From assembly GCA_023101725.1 (NCBI GenBank), contig JALJCO010012873.1, positions 1,052,001 through 1,116,000 on the forward strand: DNA of 64,000 nt. Reading direction: 5' to 3'. Position numbers and translations under genes: made by a program. Origin of the DNA: Atherinomorus stipes. Taxonomy: Eukaryota > Chordata > Actinopteri > Atheriniformes > Atherinidae. Shown here piece by piece: positions 33,599-46,188 of the stretch. The notes under the pieces were generated by a model. The model saw only the letters and a list, made by a program, of their open reading frames with translations, was not told the origin of the DNA and searched no databases. Position 1 is the stretch's first letter. Each line of letters opens with the position of its first letter.

Positions 33599-36500
33599 CT
33601 GTCAGATATTCTTTATGATACTGTACATACAGGAAAATAAGTCTGTTATGAGGCTAAAGAGATTACAAGTTTTATTTTCTTCTGTATGAAGGATTAAAAC
33701 ATGATAACAATTAGATAAAACAATTACAATGTCAGAATGTCTTTTCTCACCATTAACTCCATATGGTACAAACTAAAATAAGTCAATGTGTATTTGATGG
33801 ATTGCCATGAGATTTCATACAGGCCTTCAGAGTTTTCACAAGATCTACTCAAATAAAATTGGTGATCCAGTACTTGAGTCTCACTGAAGTTTTCGGATTG
33901 GTGGTTCTGATTACAGTAAAATGTCTAAAATGAATAAACTGATAAATTCATCTCTGGGTTTTTTGCTCTGCTTTGCTTTGCTTGTGTATCTTGTGGTGGA
34001 AAGTTCAGAAAAAAAATCGTCTTTTTTATACAGCTGACTATGTATCTGAGAACATGACTGGCTGTTCAGCCCAAGTATCAGTCCTGCCTTTCGTCAAGTG
34101 TTAAATCAATAATGTAAGAAAGAGACAATAACGTAACTTACTCTGTAACTTTTATTACATATAATAAAGCCAATAATGTAATAACTTGCCAAATTTGTAA
34201 TGGAACCTAATTTTGATGAGGAAACTGCACAGACATACTAAAAAAAACAAAACAAAACCTACAAGTCTGAGAAATCTGTCTTATTTATGTATTATTACAT
34301 TATCAACTGTAGTTTTCCATGCTGAACCAACACACAACCAACGGCATTTTAACTTATTACATAACTGACTCAAAAATATCATTACGCTATGGGAAAGTTA
34401 TCATGTTATTGGCTTTATTAAAGTTCAAAAAGTCAAAATACTGACATTATTTGTTGCTACGACAAGGTCATGTGTCATATTTGATACAGTTTTTGAGGCC
34501 AATTGCATCACTTTGAATGTGATAGCTACAAGTTTGATTCTTCCCCCTCCAGTAGGTGGCACACTAACACTTGCTTACCAACTAGCATTAGAAACTTTAC
34601 AGAACCAGCTAACTGTTAATTAGCATTAGCAAATGTTTAGCTTACATGTCCAGGAGGAAAGTAGGAACCTCCACGAGGCTCTTGAGGCCATTTGCTACCT
34701 TCACCCTTCAGTGATGGCTTTATATACTGTTGTACTGAAGCTGGTGCAAGTTTTATTAAACTCAACTGTACAATAATTAGGTGAAATGTTGGAAAATTAA
34801 CTTTGAGCTTGTTTACATCCTTCATAAAATAGTATAATTTACTGTAAGTTACCTAAAAATGAACTAAACTGAGTTGAATTGGTTGAATTGTTTTCAGTCT
34901 TCTTTCTTTTCCCCCTACTAGAGAGTAAAGTAAATCTATGAGATGAAAAAGTTACTAAATTGATATCATGAAAGTTCAAATTGTTTCTCCTCAGAAACTA
35001 AATTTCCATCACATCTTACAATATAACTGATTTTATCTCAACCCTTGTCAACACAAACATCCATTGTTTAGCTAGCTACAGTAGTGTAGCTTTTTGCTAT
35101 GCTAGCTTTCTGTACTTGATGCACACAGCTTAGAGTTTATCAGAGCTACATTGTTGTTTATAAGAGCTGAATGAAAATGACACCAAAACCAGTGGGCTAA
35201 AAGACATTTGCTGTAGACATGATTTTAGCTGCCGTTAGCTCTTTCTATCGCTGCACTCAAACTGTGTCACACCACATATAAGGTCATAAAGCCAAATTCC
35301 AATATTCCCAGTTTGGTCTCACTGTAGTTATAAGCTAAAGACAGCAGCAGTGATGATTTAAATCACTCCGCCTCCGTCTGGTTAACAAACCACAAGATGT
35401 TTGTACAGGTGAAGCTTATAGACGTGGCTGTCAGATGATGTGTGGTTCACTGAACATCCTGTTTCTCTCTGTCACACTGAGCAGAGCAAAGATAGATGTA
35501 CAGTTAGAGAGAGGACAGAACTGGCAATCTGAAAGTTTGTCAAAGAAACTGGCAGGTATGGAAGCGTATTGTAATCACTTTTTAAAAAGAACAACAAAAA
35601 ACAAAAATTTCTGTTGCTATTTTTGTTTTAAGTGATTTTGAATATTGACTGTTGTACAAGGGGCAAAATAGTGAAGCCCAGAAGTTAAGTTAAATAATCG
35701 TAGTACTTTCTGCATCCACTAGGGGCTGGCTGCAAAACAGAGCAAATCCCCATAGACTCCAAGTTAAAAAGACCAACTTCACAGCAGAAATAAACATTTT
35801 TACAGCCTGGTTCAAAAAATTTTTCAGGTTTAATAGGTCAAGTTTACCTTCATGTCAACTGTGAAGGGGCGGAATTTTTTCTATAACTTATCTGTTTAGA
35901 TGTTATTTAGTCCTAAAATTACACATAATAGACTCTTTCGTAATTTAAGCATACGTCACTCGCGCATGCTCGCAACTGCCGCTGAAGGTCAGAAAGCTTT
36001 GGAGAACCATTGGCATAGAATAGAGACTGGCCTTTACGGGGTTAATCCCAGCAATGCCGGACACTTTTTGCATTCCTGACTATCTGTCTATTTTTCAGAA
36101 GTTGGTGCAACTGGAATGCAAAATACCTGATAATGATGTCACCAGGAACCCCGAGACAACTGGAGTGCACCATGCTGTAACTCTAGTCAGAAAAGTTGTC
36201 TGAATCTTCATAAATTACAAGGATATAGGGATCTTTGGTGGATTGTTTTTACAACTGCGAGAAACAACCCGTATGCCCAAAATCAGCCTCTTTCATCGAG
36301 ATAATGCCGAATTGGGATATTCAAAATAGCACCTGCTCCTCGAGATCCGATGGTAAAAAATACTAAATGTAAGGCAGATATCAGAAAGTTCCTAAATGAT
36401 TATTAAGTTCTTTGTGGATTCGGTGAACCACAGCATTAAATAATCTAATAATGTATTATAGAAGTATTGGATCGAGACTCAAACTTAAATGACTCGGATT

Positions 36501-38939
36501 TGGGAGACAAAAAACCTGATTGGGAAATTTTTAATTTAAATTTTTTTTTTTTTTAAAAACAAAAAAAAAAAAATAAAATAATAATATAAATCCAGGGATG
36601 ATGGGAAGTCATCCAGTCTCACCTGCGTATCTGCCTGGAAGGAACACTGGAGATCATCTTCCTCCAGTTTCCCATCATCTTGTTGACGGCACTCCTCTGC
36701 TTGAAGAAATGCCCAAGCGAGCTGTTCATCATCTTTGACTGTTCAGTCTCCACGCCGCCCGTGCTACCAGAACCAGGCTTGTCGCCCATCTCCAGGTTTC
36801 CGTCGCTCATCTTCCTCTCTACCGCATCTCTGCTTTTTAATCCCACCGTGTAGGCAGATTTCTTCCAGTGGCCTAAAAACAAAACGACTATGCGCTCCTT
36901 TCTGAGGCTGGTTGTTTCTTGGACGTCTGCGACATTTTCATCGTAGTCAATGCCGGAGTCACTGTTCTGGTCTGTTTCTGTGGCTGGTTTTAAAACTGCC
37001 GGTTGCTCGTCTGAAATTGGGCCCTCAAGCTTCGTGGAAGGAGGAAACGTGACGGCCTCCTCTGACTGATCGGACAAAGACGAGTTCTGTGTCTCAAAAT
37101 TGGACTTCAGAGTCCTCACAGACACTCCGAACTGATGAATTTCATCTTTGATGCTCTCCCTTCGCACCCTGGTGGAAATCTGCCTGTCGGGGGCCTGGGA
37201 AAACACCGTTACTAGTTCAGTGTTGGGCATCTTGCAGTGGGGCTGGTCTGTCAGGTTGGTCATGAGCAGAGACATGCTCTTTACGATGCCGGAGATCCGT
37301 CCGCACCACACCGGTAGGGGAACTTGACTTTTGAAGTTTCTGAACTGCGTGTTGACGGTGATGTTGACGATGGGGGCTGGAAGGATGTGCCTGAGCTCCT
37401 CGGCGAGACGAGCAAGCTCCAAGTCATAACCTGCGCAGTTCCTCTGCATGGAGACGCTGGCAATCTGCTGCTCCAGATAGATGAGGTCATCCTCAGTCAG
37501 CAGCTCACCAGAGGGCCCCAGGATGGCATTGTGGGCTTGGGAGTATCTCCAGCTGACTTTGGCATAGCTGTTCCCGTTTTCCTGTAAACGAACGACAAGG
37601 CAGGCAGATAAATAAGCAGAATGTCATTTCAAAGTTTGTCAAACATTTTAAATGGTTTTGGCGTGAGAGGAAAAGAGTAATAATGCAGTTAAACTCCAGT
37701 CCAGCCCTCATCCAAACCTCAAAAATACGACTTGACTCACAACGTGTTATATATGAATGATTTGTTGTGAGCAATTAAAAGTAAATGGTGACTTCAATTT
37801 TTCAGTAATGCAGATTTCAAATGGCATTACAGAGTAAGACCACAGTTTGTGCTTTTCTCATTAAAGTCTGGTTTGGTTCAGTAACTATTTGCTTAAAAGA
37901 AGCTGCTACAGCATATAACAGAGAATATTTAACATTTTTGTCTAAATTATCTGAAGAATTAATCAGTTTATAAAATAATTTCAGTTTATGTTGATAAACT
38001 AATTGAGTCATTTAAATAGAAGTGACTTTTCTGGAAACTTAGTACATTTCCAAAAACAACAATGCCTGTACAGTTTGGTACTCACGAGAACTTAAACTGT
38101 CAAAGAATTGCGAGAAAGTAAGTGAATTTTATTTATACAGCACTTTTCACAGACCAAATCACAAAGTGTTTCATCGTGAAATATGAACATATAAAGTAAA
38201 ATAGATAAAATAGTACAAATAACACAAGGAAGGCCCCATCCATCATTTTACTGCTGTGATCATTTTACTTCCAGTTTGTGAATACGTTGCGTTAATATCT
38301 GAGAATGTAGACAAATTACACCTTACACAAATACAAAATACATGAGGAAGCTATAATAACCACACGTGAATAATTAAAGGTAAGCATAATGTTGGCTTTA
38401 GTCCAGATTGCTGCTTGTCTTTTTGTTGTTGTTGTCCAGGGATAAAGATAAAGAACTAGGAGGTTTTTATTTATATATATATATTTATATTTATATATAT
38501 ACCATATTTTCTGGACTATAAGTCGCTCCTGAGTATAAGCTGCATTTATTTATTTAATTAACATAGGGTGATTTTCGGATTTTTCATATTCTACTTGTTC
38601 CTGCTAAAAATTACCCAATCAGTCCAATTCCAAAGTTAATGTCTGTAAATGATCATAAACATCATTACTAAGAAGGATAAACATATTTTTTTGTGGATTT
38701 GTTCCACCACACAGGCAGTACAGACAGATGTTCAAAATAAACTCCTCTCACTGAGATGAGGCTATTTTGGGATTTTTTTCCCTTGGAGCAGAATATAGTT
38801 GTCACAAGCTTAGAGTGCCCTGTTTTGACATTAGACGGTGATATTTACTTCTTGGCTCATGTCAGTCAATATGAATTGATACTTGAAAATATGTTAAATT
38901 GGATATATTTGGATATACAGTATATATTTGGATATACAG

Positions 38940-38998
<59 letters not shown>

Positions 38999-41900
38999 GG
39001 GCTGTCAAAAAGATTAATCATGATTAATCACATTACTTTTATCACTTCTAGAACATATGTAGGATGAAAGGTGTCTCACCAGGAATTCTGCATTTATCTT
39101 TAGTAGACTAGACTACTGAAACCTGTCCTTACTGTACATGTCTCCATAAAGTCCTTCAGACGACGGCAGTTTAGTCCAGAATGATGCTGATCCAGCCCTC
39201 ACAGGCTGACTTCACAACTGTCTAAATGTGAAGCTGAAATTCAGGTTTGATTCCAGGACATCTCGCAGATTTCTGGCTTGGTTTTAGCCTATAATAGTAT
39301 TTTATATTATATTTTTATTGCTGAACTATTGGTGTGGGTGTTTGTAGTTCTTTGTACTGTAGTATTTACTGTTTTCTATGGGATGAGTGCTGTTGATGGA
39401 AGGTTCCATTATAGACTTAATCCAACGAGCGTTTTGTGTGTTGCGCCATCTTGCGGCGCCGCCATTGCAAAGGGAACGAGTCCCAATGGGCTGTATGCAC
39501 GACTCCACGACTTCCTGAGCTTAAGGTAGCTAGTTAGTTAGCTAGTTAGATTAGTCCAGGTGTGTCTGATCTCAGTAACTGGCCAGACACACCTGGATTA
39601 ATCAGTTCGTAATTTCAGTAAGTAAGTTTAGGAAGTAGTGGAGTCATGCATAGAGCCCAACATGGAAAGCAGCGTGAATATCTGGATTTACAATTTTGGA
39701 CAGTTGTCTAAGGTAATGATAACCAATAGATACGTTATCCAGAGATCTTAGTATTCTGACTTTTTTTTTTTTTTTTACACCGGATCATTTAATTAGAACT
39801 ATTATTCATCTCCGGAAACTGGCTTTAATGACAAGCCACACTGGAATAACATGCACATCTTGTGATTACTTATCAAAGTTTAAAAAACTAAACTCTTTCA
39901 AAGGTGGTTACTTTTCTATTTTATCATATATTTGACTTTTGGTGTACAGACCACGTAGCCTTCACATGTCCTGCAGATGAAACTAAAGGCTGCAGGACAC
40001 CGTCTTCCTGATCCGTTTGTGTTTGCAACTGAACTGTTTTTATTGTCTAGTCACGACATTGCCCTGATCAGAGCAAATAAAGTTATATTTCACAATATCT
40101 CCCAGATTAGTCATTAACTTGCAGCAACACCACAACTGTCTCTGTTAGCATTAGCTAGCATGATAACGTTATGCGGTGCGTCATTTTCGGGAGCAAAGAT
40201 ACGTGAAGTAGAGTCAGATTAATGAGTGTTCACCATAATTAACCGTGTTTTTGTTGTTGGGGATTGAATCCAGTGTTTTCTCTGCTGTGGCTGCAAGTTA
40301 TTCCTCCTCTGCTCTGTGTGTCCGATATTCCTCCCTGATACGAACACACTGACATCAGTGGACTGTGCAGCAGCGTCCAGTTTTGTCACAGACAGCAGAA
40401 ATATTCATGAAATAAATGTCCGTGATCTTCTTATTCACTTGTTACCACAATTAAAGTTTTCCTCTGATGTTCCAACAACCAGGAATGCGACAGTCCTTCC
40501 AGATTTCCTCCATGTTGTTGAGAAAAAAATCCGATTCTCATCTGTTTTCATTACACGTGTACAGACAGGCTCCCCCAGCAATGGCGGACGGTCTAGTTGT
40601 GTCGTTTGGCCGGATAGGTAGAGAATTCCTGTTGGTGTTCCACTATAAAGACAAGTTGAACTCATCAAACTTGTTTGACTCCCTCACGAAAGCCCGAAGG
40701 CTGAAACACGTTGATGGTTTCAAAGGTCACTGACTACAGAAATAAACGCATTTTTACGCACATCCAAAGAGCCCCTTGGACAAAAATGGACGAATCCAGG
40801 AAGCGCTCGCCTAAACAAATGATTTGTTGAAGTTTATCCACATTAGTTGTCAAATGCTCCTTCAGTTATTTTCACTTTGAAATAGGTCTGTTCCAACTTT
40901 TTACTGATGTGTTGCTGCTATCAGATTCAAAATCAGCTCATATTTTCCATGAAATGGTAAAATGTCTCAGTTTGATCATCTAATATGCTGTTTATGTTCT
41001 GTTGAGAGTAAAATATGAGTTGGTGGGATTTACAGTCATTGCATTCTGTTATTATTTATATTTTAAACAATGTCACAATGTTTTTGGAATTGTGGTTGTA
41101 CTTTTATGAATTTTCTGATACTGTTGGCACATTATAACATAAAAAGAAGGAATTCTGAGGCGTTCACAAACTTCTTATTAATGATGATGACAGATTCCCA
41201 AGAAATGACCTCACCTTCCTCCTCTGATCCTCCTCATCCAGCAGCCTTGCTTGCAGCTGTCTCACCATTACCTGCCTCTTCCACTCAGCTATCGGACGGC
41301 CTTTCTCATCGTGTGTGGGCACCAGGTAGTCAATGTCGGACAGGTTCGCCTCCTCAGTGGGTAGGACCACCATCTTATTCTACAGAGAACCCAGAATTAT
41401 CTGTGTTTTATCCACAAGAGACAAATGCAATCATAAGTGTGGCTAAGATATGAAACACTGCAGCAGCATACTTACCGCTTGTCCGGTGAAGACTCCTGAC
41501 ATTCCTGAATCTTTCAAAGATTTAATAGACTTCATGTTGCCAAGCAGTTTTTTTTCAGCCAGGAGGTTTGTATCAGGTAATGATCTATCAGCTGAGACTG
41601 TGTCTGTGCTCCCAGCCTTTCTGGACTGATTAAAACCTTTAATAACTGCAATAAAAAAAAAGATACATTTTTCAATACAAAATCAGGGTAATGCGTTACA
41701 GTAACTGTTTAATAGCACGAAATGTGCCTTACTTTAGTTTTTGAAAAAGGTCAGCAAAATGCTTTTTCTCACCAGATGCTGCAGTTTGAACCTGCTCCAT
41801 CCTGTCGGCTGCCGACTGAGGGTATCTGGCCTGGGGGGGCTCCTCACACTCAGGTTGCTTATTTGGATAGAAATAAGACATAGCCAGGTTACTTTATATC

Positions 41901-44536
41901 AGTGGCTCTGTGTGATTTGTTGGGTCATTCACTTGAGTGTGTGAAGACCTACTGTACGCTGTTTTTATGTGAAGAACTTTGTGCTACTTTTCGTATGAAA
42001 AGTACTTTATAAATAAAATTTGATTTGTTAAATCAGATGTTGTAATACAATCCTGCAGCATCCTCTAAATGAAAGACTGGAAAACTGTCAGGAACTCTGT
42101 AAATAAGGAAGATGAAGTGGGGCTTTTGGTGGATTCTATTCACAGCTGTGGCAAAACACCCACATACCCAAAATTGGTTTCTCTCACCAAAATATTTAAA
42201 GATAACACCAGTAATGACTTTGTTTGTGGACACTGGATGATAAAAACATTAAATGTGAGGCTTGAAAACTATCAGAAACTAAATCAAGGAGGATAAAGTG
42301 GGTTTTGTAAGATTTGGTTCACCCCCTGTGTCAAGGAACCTACACATAAGTAGGGCTGCGCATTTAATCGAAATTTGACCGTGATTTCAATTTTTGTGTC
42401 AAACGATCTCCAAACCCTTATAATCGAGTTGAAATTATTTTTTTTTTCTATTTTTCTTGACACAATTTCTTAAAGTTATTCTTAAGATAATTTCAGTGGC
42501 TTCCACCCATGTGGTTTGTTGGGTGTCATTAAAGGTACAGTATGTAAAAAGTCAAAGGCTAATGGCAGAACAATTTTATATAGAATTCAAAACTGTGTTT
42601 CTACTGATGTGTAATCGCTGCACAAGAACAGCTGTTATATGTTCATTTTCTTAGAATGAGTCATTTATATCTACTTGCTGGGTGGTGCACATATGGAGGC
42701 TGCCATATTTGTTCCACCATTTTTACTACGATGTCCCTGAATGGACAAAACAATGTGTGTGAAGTGAGAACCCTCTGAACTTTAAAACCGCTGTACAAGC
42801 TTTGTTTAATAGGAGTTAGAACGCTATTGGGGATCAGTAATGCCTTAAAAGACAATAAAAATAGTTACTCATAGTACAGTCAAAGCTACACCTGAGACCA
42901 CCGGATCCACTCCCAGATGAAAACATCTTTATGTCTGGGAGAATTTTGGCCACCAACGGCCACCATACATTTCAAACAGTGCTGGAATATGAAGTCATTT
43001 GAAAGAAAACAACTTTTCTTTCAGATACCCATCTTTACCACTAGATGTCAGTAATTCGTACATACTGTATCTTTAACAAAAATGTTAGATTTGGAATGTT
43101 CTAGCATTGCACTAAAGCTTAACAGTTTATTTTGGGATATTTTTTTATATAAATAAGAATATTTATTTTATTCTTCAAGTGTAGAGAAATTGCAGATCAG
43201 CTGGATACATTGTTTATTTTGGATACAAAATGGATGTTTTTTGCATTTATTTAATGTACAAAGTCTATTTATTTTATTCATATAATTCTTTATACATTGC
43301 CAAACAGCTATATAGGTACATATTCGTAGCCTATATTTTCAGTTTGGATGTTTTATGTAAATTATCAATGAAGGGTTTGAAAGAAAAAGAAATGCTAAAT
43401 AAGTGCAGCGTGTAACTAAAAAATAATCATTTGAATAATCATGATTTCAATATTGATCAAAATAATCAAGATAATGATTTTTTTCCATTATCGAGCAGCT
43501 TGACGTATAAGTAGAGCATCTCAGATAATACCATATTTGTTTTTGTAATAATATGGCATGAGTAATAATTTTGTTTAATACGTTTTTTAAAAATGAATGT
43601 GTTAATTCAACAGAATAATCTCTTTGCATTGTTTATCTTGACAGCTCAAATAAAATTCCATCATTTATTTGAAAAGTGTAGGTTACATTTGTTTTTACAT
43701 CATCTAGCAACCCTCTGAATTTATCTTGGGACCTGCTTTGGGGCCCGTCCATACGGCGCCGAATTACAGCAAAACCGTCAAAAAATGTAAGAAATCTGCC
43801 CTATCATCCTCACGAAACCAGAGATTAGCCTCCTGAAATCGGTCATCTCTGAAACCGGGTCCCAAGGTGGGAAGGTTTGATACCTCGACGGGTTTGTGTT
43901 TCATGGGTACGGCATAACCATGCAAGGAAGGGGGTAGGAGGAGGGGGGCAACGCATGTTGGTCTCATTCACAAAAACAATAAAGTTCATTGAAAAAAAAA
44001 ATTCACAACAGCAAGGCCGTCGGTGAGCGACTGTTTTCAACTGTGTAGAAAACTTTAGTGTTTGCCTCGTAAATCCTCAGCCTTTCTGCTCTTCCTTAGT
44101 TGATTTCCAGCGACACGCGGTGAGTCTTTATTTGTGCATGCGCTGCGTCTTGTTCTAGGTTTGGAGTGTTACTTAATCATCATAGCGCCACCCACAGCCT
44201 TGTATGATGTGCTACAGCGGTTTCATGGGGATCGTGAAACCTTTCCCCGGATTTCTGCTATCGGTTTCACACCTAAACCGGCTTCAGCTCCGTGTGGACT
44301 AGGCCTTGGTCAGTTTGGGAAAGCAGAGGCAGTGAGAAGATGACGGACTCCCATCAAAAATGAACACTTACCTTCAAACTATCCATGTGTGTGTTGGAGT
44401 TCTGACCGACTGTGGATGCAGCACTCAGGCTCCCGTAGTAGTCCTCTTTGCTGTGCTTTAACAGTACTGCTGGCTTCACCTTCACCTCCTCCTCCTCTGC
44501 TGTGATTATTTCGATGGGCTTATCTGTGCAGGACGC
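33016..44536 (-). CDS. espnl: Espin-like protein, C-terminal ~708 residues (six exons; N-terminus beyond right edge)
   Basis: Espins bundle parallel actin in stereocilia and microvilli; espin-like is the paralogue next to KLHL30 in human. Exons in transcript order: 44372-44536, 41773-41857, 41476-41645, 41215-41379, 36623-37581, 33016-33598 (TAG stop). Phases join throughout. The decisive motif spans the fourth and fifth exons: [34 protein letters not shown], then [20 protein letters not shown] and VNITVNTQF. This is the espin-family actin-bundling module. A long low-complexity Ser/Glu linker follows, then a conserved C-terminal domain. No ankyrin repeats are seen up to 64000. The ~300 residues missing relative to the roughly 1000-residue human protein fit an off-window ankyrin N-terminus. 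The L1 at 48-58 kb would then lie in an espnl intron, antisense to it. Confidence 0.85.
33599..36622. other. espnl last intron
   Basis: AT-rich intron with one dispersed repeat (35690-35990) and a repeat-like block at 36190-36330 related to 42090-42200. No exon is required by phase. Confidence 0.5.
35690..35990. repeat. Dispersed repeat in an espnl intron
   Basis: Contains CATCCACTAGGGGCTGGCTG and CAAATCCCCATAGACTCC, a stretch I recognise as a recurrent fish repeat. Class unknown. Confidence 0.4.
36623..37581 (-). CDS. espnl: espnl penultimate exon (end of actin-bundling module plus disordered linker)
   Basis: This 959-base exon is flanked by a good acceptor (tttacag) and donor (gtgagac). 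It begins [20 protein letters not shown] and holds the second half of the bundling module, then [20 protein letters not shown] and [20 protein letters not shown]. The remaining ~180 residues are polar, with many Ser, Glu and Asp, and look disordered. It ends in phase 2 and joins exactly to the final exon. Confidence 0.85.
38498..38580. repeat. Fragment of a TTTTCTGGACTATAAGTCGC repeat
   Basis: The sequence resembles the terminus of a widespread fish hAT-like MITE (TATTTTCCGGACTATAAGTCGC). Only one end is visible. Confidence 0.45.
38945..38995. repeat. (TA)n microsatellite
   Basis: TA run preceded by a repeated GGATATACAGTATATA unit, and followed by TAGGGCTGTCAAAAAGATTA, the start of a hAT-like remnant. 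Confidence 0.95.
39549..39607. repeat. Short foldback repeat, copy 2
   Basis: TTAGTCCAGGTGTGTCTGAT ... CCAGACACACCTGGATTAAT, shorter in the loop than 10999-11065. Confidence 0.6.
40860..41105. mobile_element. Half copy of the transposon at 20829-21576
   Basis: Contains TTTTTACTGATGTGTTGCTG, AAAATCAGCTCATATTTTCC and TATGAGTTGGTGGGATTT, and ends TTTTGGAATTGTGGTTGTA. The left half is absent. Confidence 0.65.
42350..43500. mobile_element. hAT-like MITE hosting the TTAA element
   Basis: It begins TAGGGCTGCGCATTTAATCG and, after the nested element, ends in ATAATCATGATTTC...CCATTATCGAGCAGC, matching the internal style of this TAGGGCTGC family. The right terminus is decayed. Confidence 0.55.
42529..43076. 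mobile_element. TTAA-flanked MITE, second copy
   Basis: TTAAAGGTACAGTATGTAA at the left and GTACATACTGTATCTTTAA at the right are inverted; TTAA lies at both ends. It is inserted inside a hAT-like element (42350-43500). Confidence 0.85.
43739..44309. mobile_element. Non-autonomous DNA transposon next to an espnl exon
   Basis: Left TTGGGGCCCGTCCATACGG and the complement of the right CCAAGGCCTAGTCCACACGG are imperfect inverted repeats. The interior has AAACCGG-type sub-terminal repeats. It ends ~60 bp from the espnl donor at 44371. Confidence 0.6.
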
Positions 44537-44554
44537 CTGTAAACATCACATCTC

Positions 44555-44765
44555 ATTATTTTTCTTGTCTGGTATCAGAGCAAGCAGAATGATGGTCTGG
44601 CTGCCATGTTGTGATGAACAAATTTGCTTTGCCAAGTAGAGCTTTGTGGACTCCCTTTGATGCTTGCTTATAGGTTATTGCTATGCTACATGTTTATGCT
44701 GGACCTGACAAAGGAAAGCAGAATGTCAAGAGAAACCAGGAGGAGGGAGTTATTATGGTAGTATT
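44555..44765. repeat. Partial copy of the interspersed repeat at 5980-6850
   Basis: Shares AGAGCAAGCAGAATGATGG, TTTGCTTTGCCAAG and GGACCTGACAAAGGAAA-like blocks, just upstream of the espnl exon at 44372-44536. Confidence 0.6.
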
Positions 44766-45279
44766 CAAACATTTTATTTGTGTTTATTACAATGACTTTT
44801 GGGGGAACAACTTTATGGGGGGAGGGGGTAACGTGCCCCCAAAAATCATGAATTTTTTGTAATATATATATATTACTGTTCTTGCTGATACTTAATAAAA
44901 TTACTTACTGGTTTTGATTTTGAGCTTCAACTTTTGTAAAGCTACCTTGTTAGACTATGGTGGAAATTGGAGCAGGGTGCAAGGAAACTCTTTTGATGAG
45001 GTTGGATCATTGCCACGTTGTTGTTATTGCTGGTTAAACATGAAAAAACTCTATACAGGTGGAACAAAGATGAAAACAAAACAATGCCGTAACTACTATT
45101 ACTACTGTATGGCACCCCCGAGGAGTTGCCATCGCCACCCTGAACAAAAAGCTGGCCTCCCCCACAAAAATGGTATTTTTTCATTTATATCAACATTTAT
45201 GTTGAAACCTCTATAAACTGATGAAAATAAAATCAGATAATAAAAAATAAAAACTATTACCATTGAAGTACCATTTTCT

Positions 45280-45478
45280 TTTTTTTTTTAAAGGATTTTT
45301 TGGGCACTAGTGGCCTTTATGTGACAGTGTACAGCGACAGGAAGGGGGCAGAGAGAGTGGGGAGTGACATGCAGCAAAGGGACCTGGACCGGGAATCGAA
45401 CCGGGGCCGACTGCATTGAGGAACTGTAGCCTCTGTTCATGGGGCGGCTGCTCAACCAACTGAGCTAATCACCGCCCC
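45280..45478 (-). mobile_element. tRNA-derived SINE with target-site duplication
   Basis: On the minus strand the element begins GGGGCGGTGATTAGCTCAGT, with an A-box-like TAGCTCAGTTGG and a B-box-like GGTTCGATTCC. It continues with a non-tRNA body and ends in an A-run (T-run at about 45279-45289 on plus). Flanks are near-identical 15-mers: GAAGTACCATTTTCT at 45265-45279 and GAAGTCCCATTTTCT at 45479-45493. This is a retroposed SINE, not a functional tRNA gene. Confidence 0.85.
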
Positions 45479-45879
45479 GAAGTCCCATTTTCTATTGGTG
45501 TTTGCCGTAGTCCTCTGTAGTCTGTCATGCCTAATTAACTCAGCCTTTCTTATGTAAGATCATCCAGGAAGGCCTCACCCAGCAAAATTGCCCCTACCAG
45601 TTTCTAATGCCCCTTTCACATTAGCCCCAGTTTAGCTCGGCCCTCATTGGGCCAACACCACACTATCCCAGTTTCGTTTGTTCACATTACACTTGAGGGC
45701 AAATGAGGCCGTCTTCAGCTCTGATTTTCAGTGTAGACGAGGTCGTCATAGCCAAGTTTCGTGAGGTCAATTACTTGTGAAAAACACACACTGAACAGAA
45801 TGGAGGAAGTTGAGCTCGTGATTTAACAGCTGTTCGTTTTATCAACACCATTGACCATGGTGTTGTATGCGTGCAGCCG

Positions 45880-46188
45880 GTATATGTGTGGAGAACGCCC
45901 CAATAACTACAGCAAGCCAAATCTCAACTCACAGGACAATATACTCATTTGTTTGTTCATTGGTCTTAAAGTATTGGTGAAATTGAGTTTTTCTGCAAAT
46001 AGTCCCTTTTAGAGGCCCACTCTTGCTACCCCCTTCACATCCATCATATGGATATACGCGGATCTACTTCCAGTCTTAATAGCATCTAAAGGAGTCAGAG
46101 TGACACCAAAATGTTACCAGTGAGTAAATGCACATATAAATTCCAAGAAATATAGTCTAGGTTGAAAAAAACTAAAGTTATCCTTTAA
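45880..46188. mobile_element. Partial copy of the AAAGGATAAC MITE
   Basis: Shares GGCCCCAATAACT-like, TAAAGTATTGGTGAAATT and GAGTAAATGCACATATAAAT with 27452-27832, and ends AAAGTTATCCTTTAA. Confidence 0.65.

Larger units (their letters stand above)
37582..41214. other. espnl intron
   Basis: Contains (TA)n, two hAT-like fragments, a foldback and half a transposon. The open frames at 40316-40733 have no recognised similarity and lack splice logic. Confidence 0.5.

Noticed and set aside
40316..40733. Open frames of 77-101 residues as a possible small gene
   Set aside because: No recognised motif, no supporting splice structure, and next to transposon fragments in an espnl intron.
45400..45478. 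A true tRNA gene
   Set aside because: Only A- and B-box similarity; no cloverleaf was demonstrated, and the poly(A) tail with flanking duplication shows a SINE.
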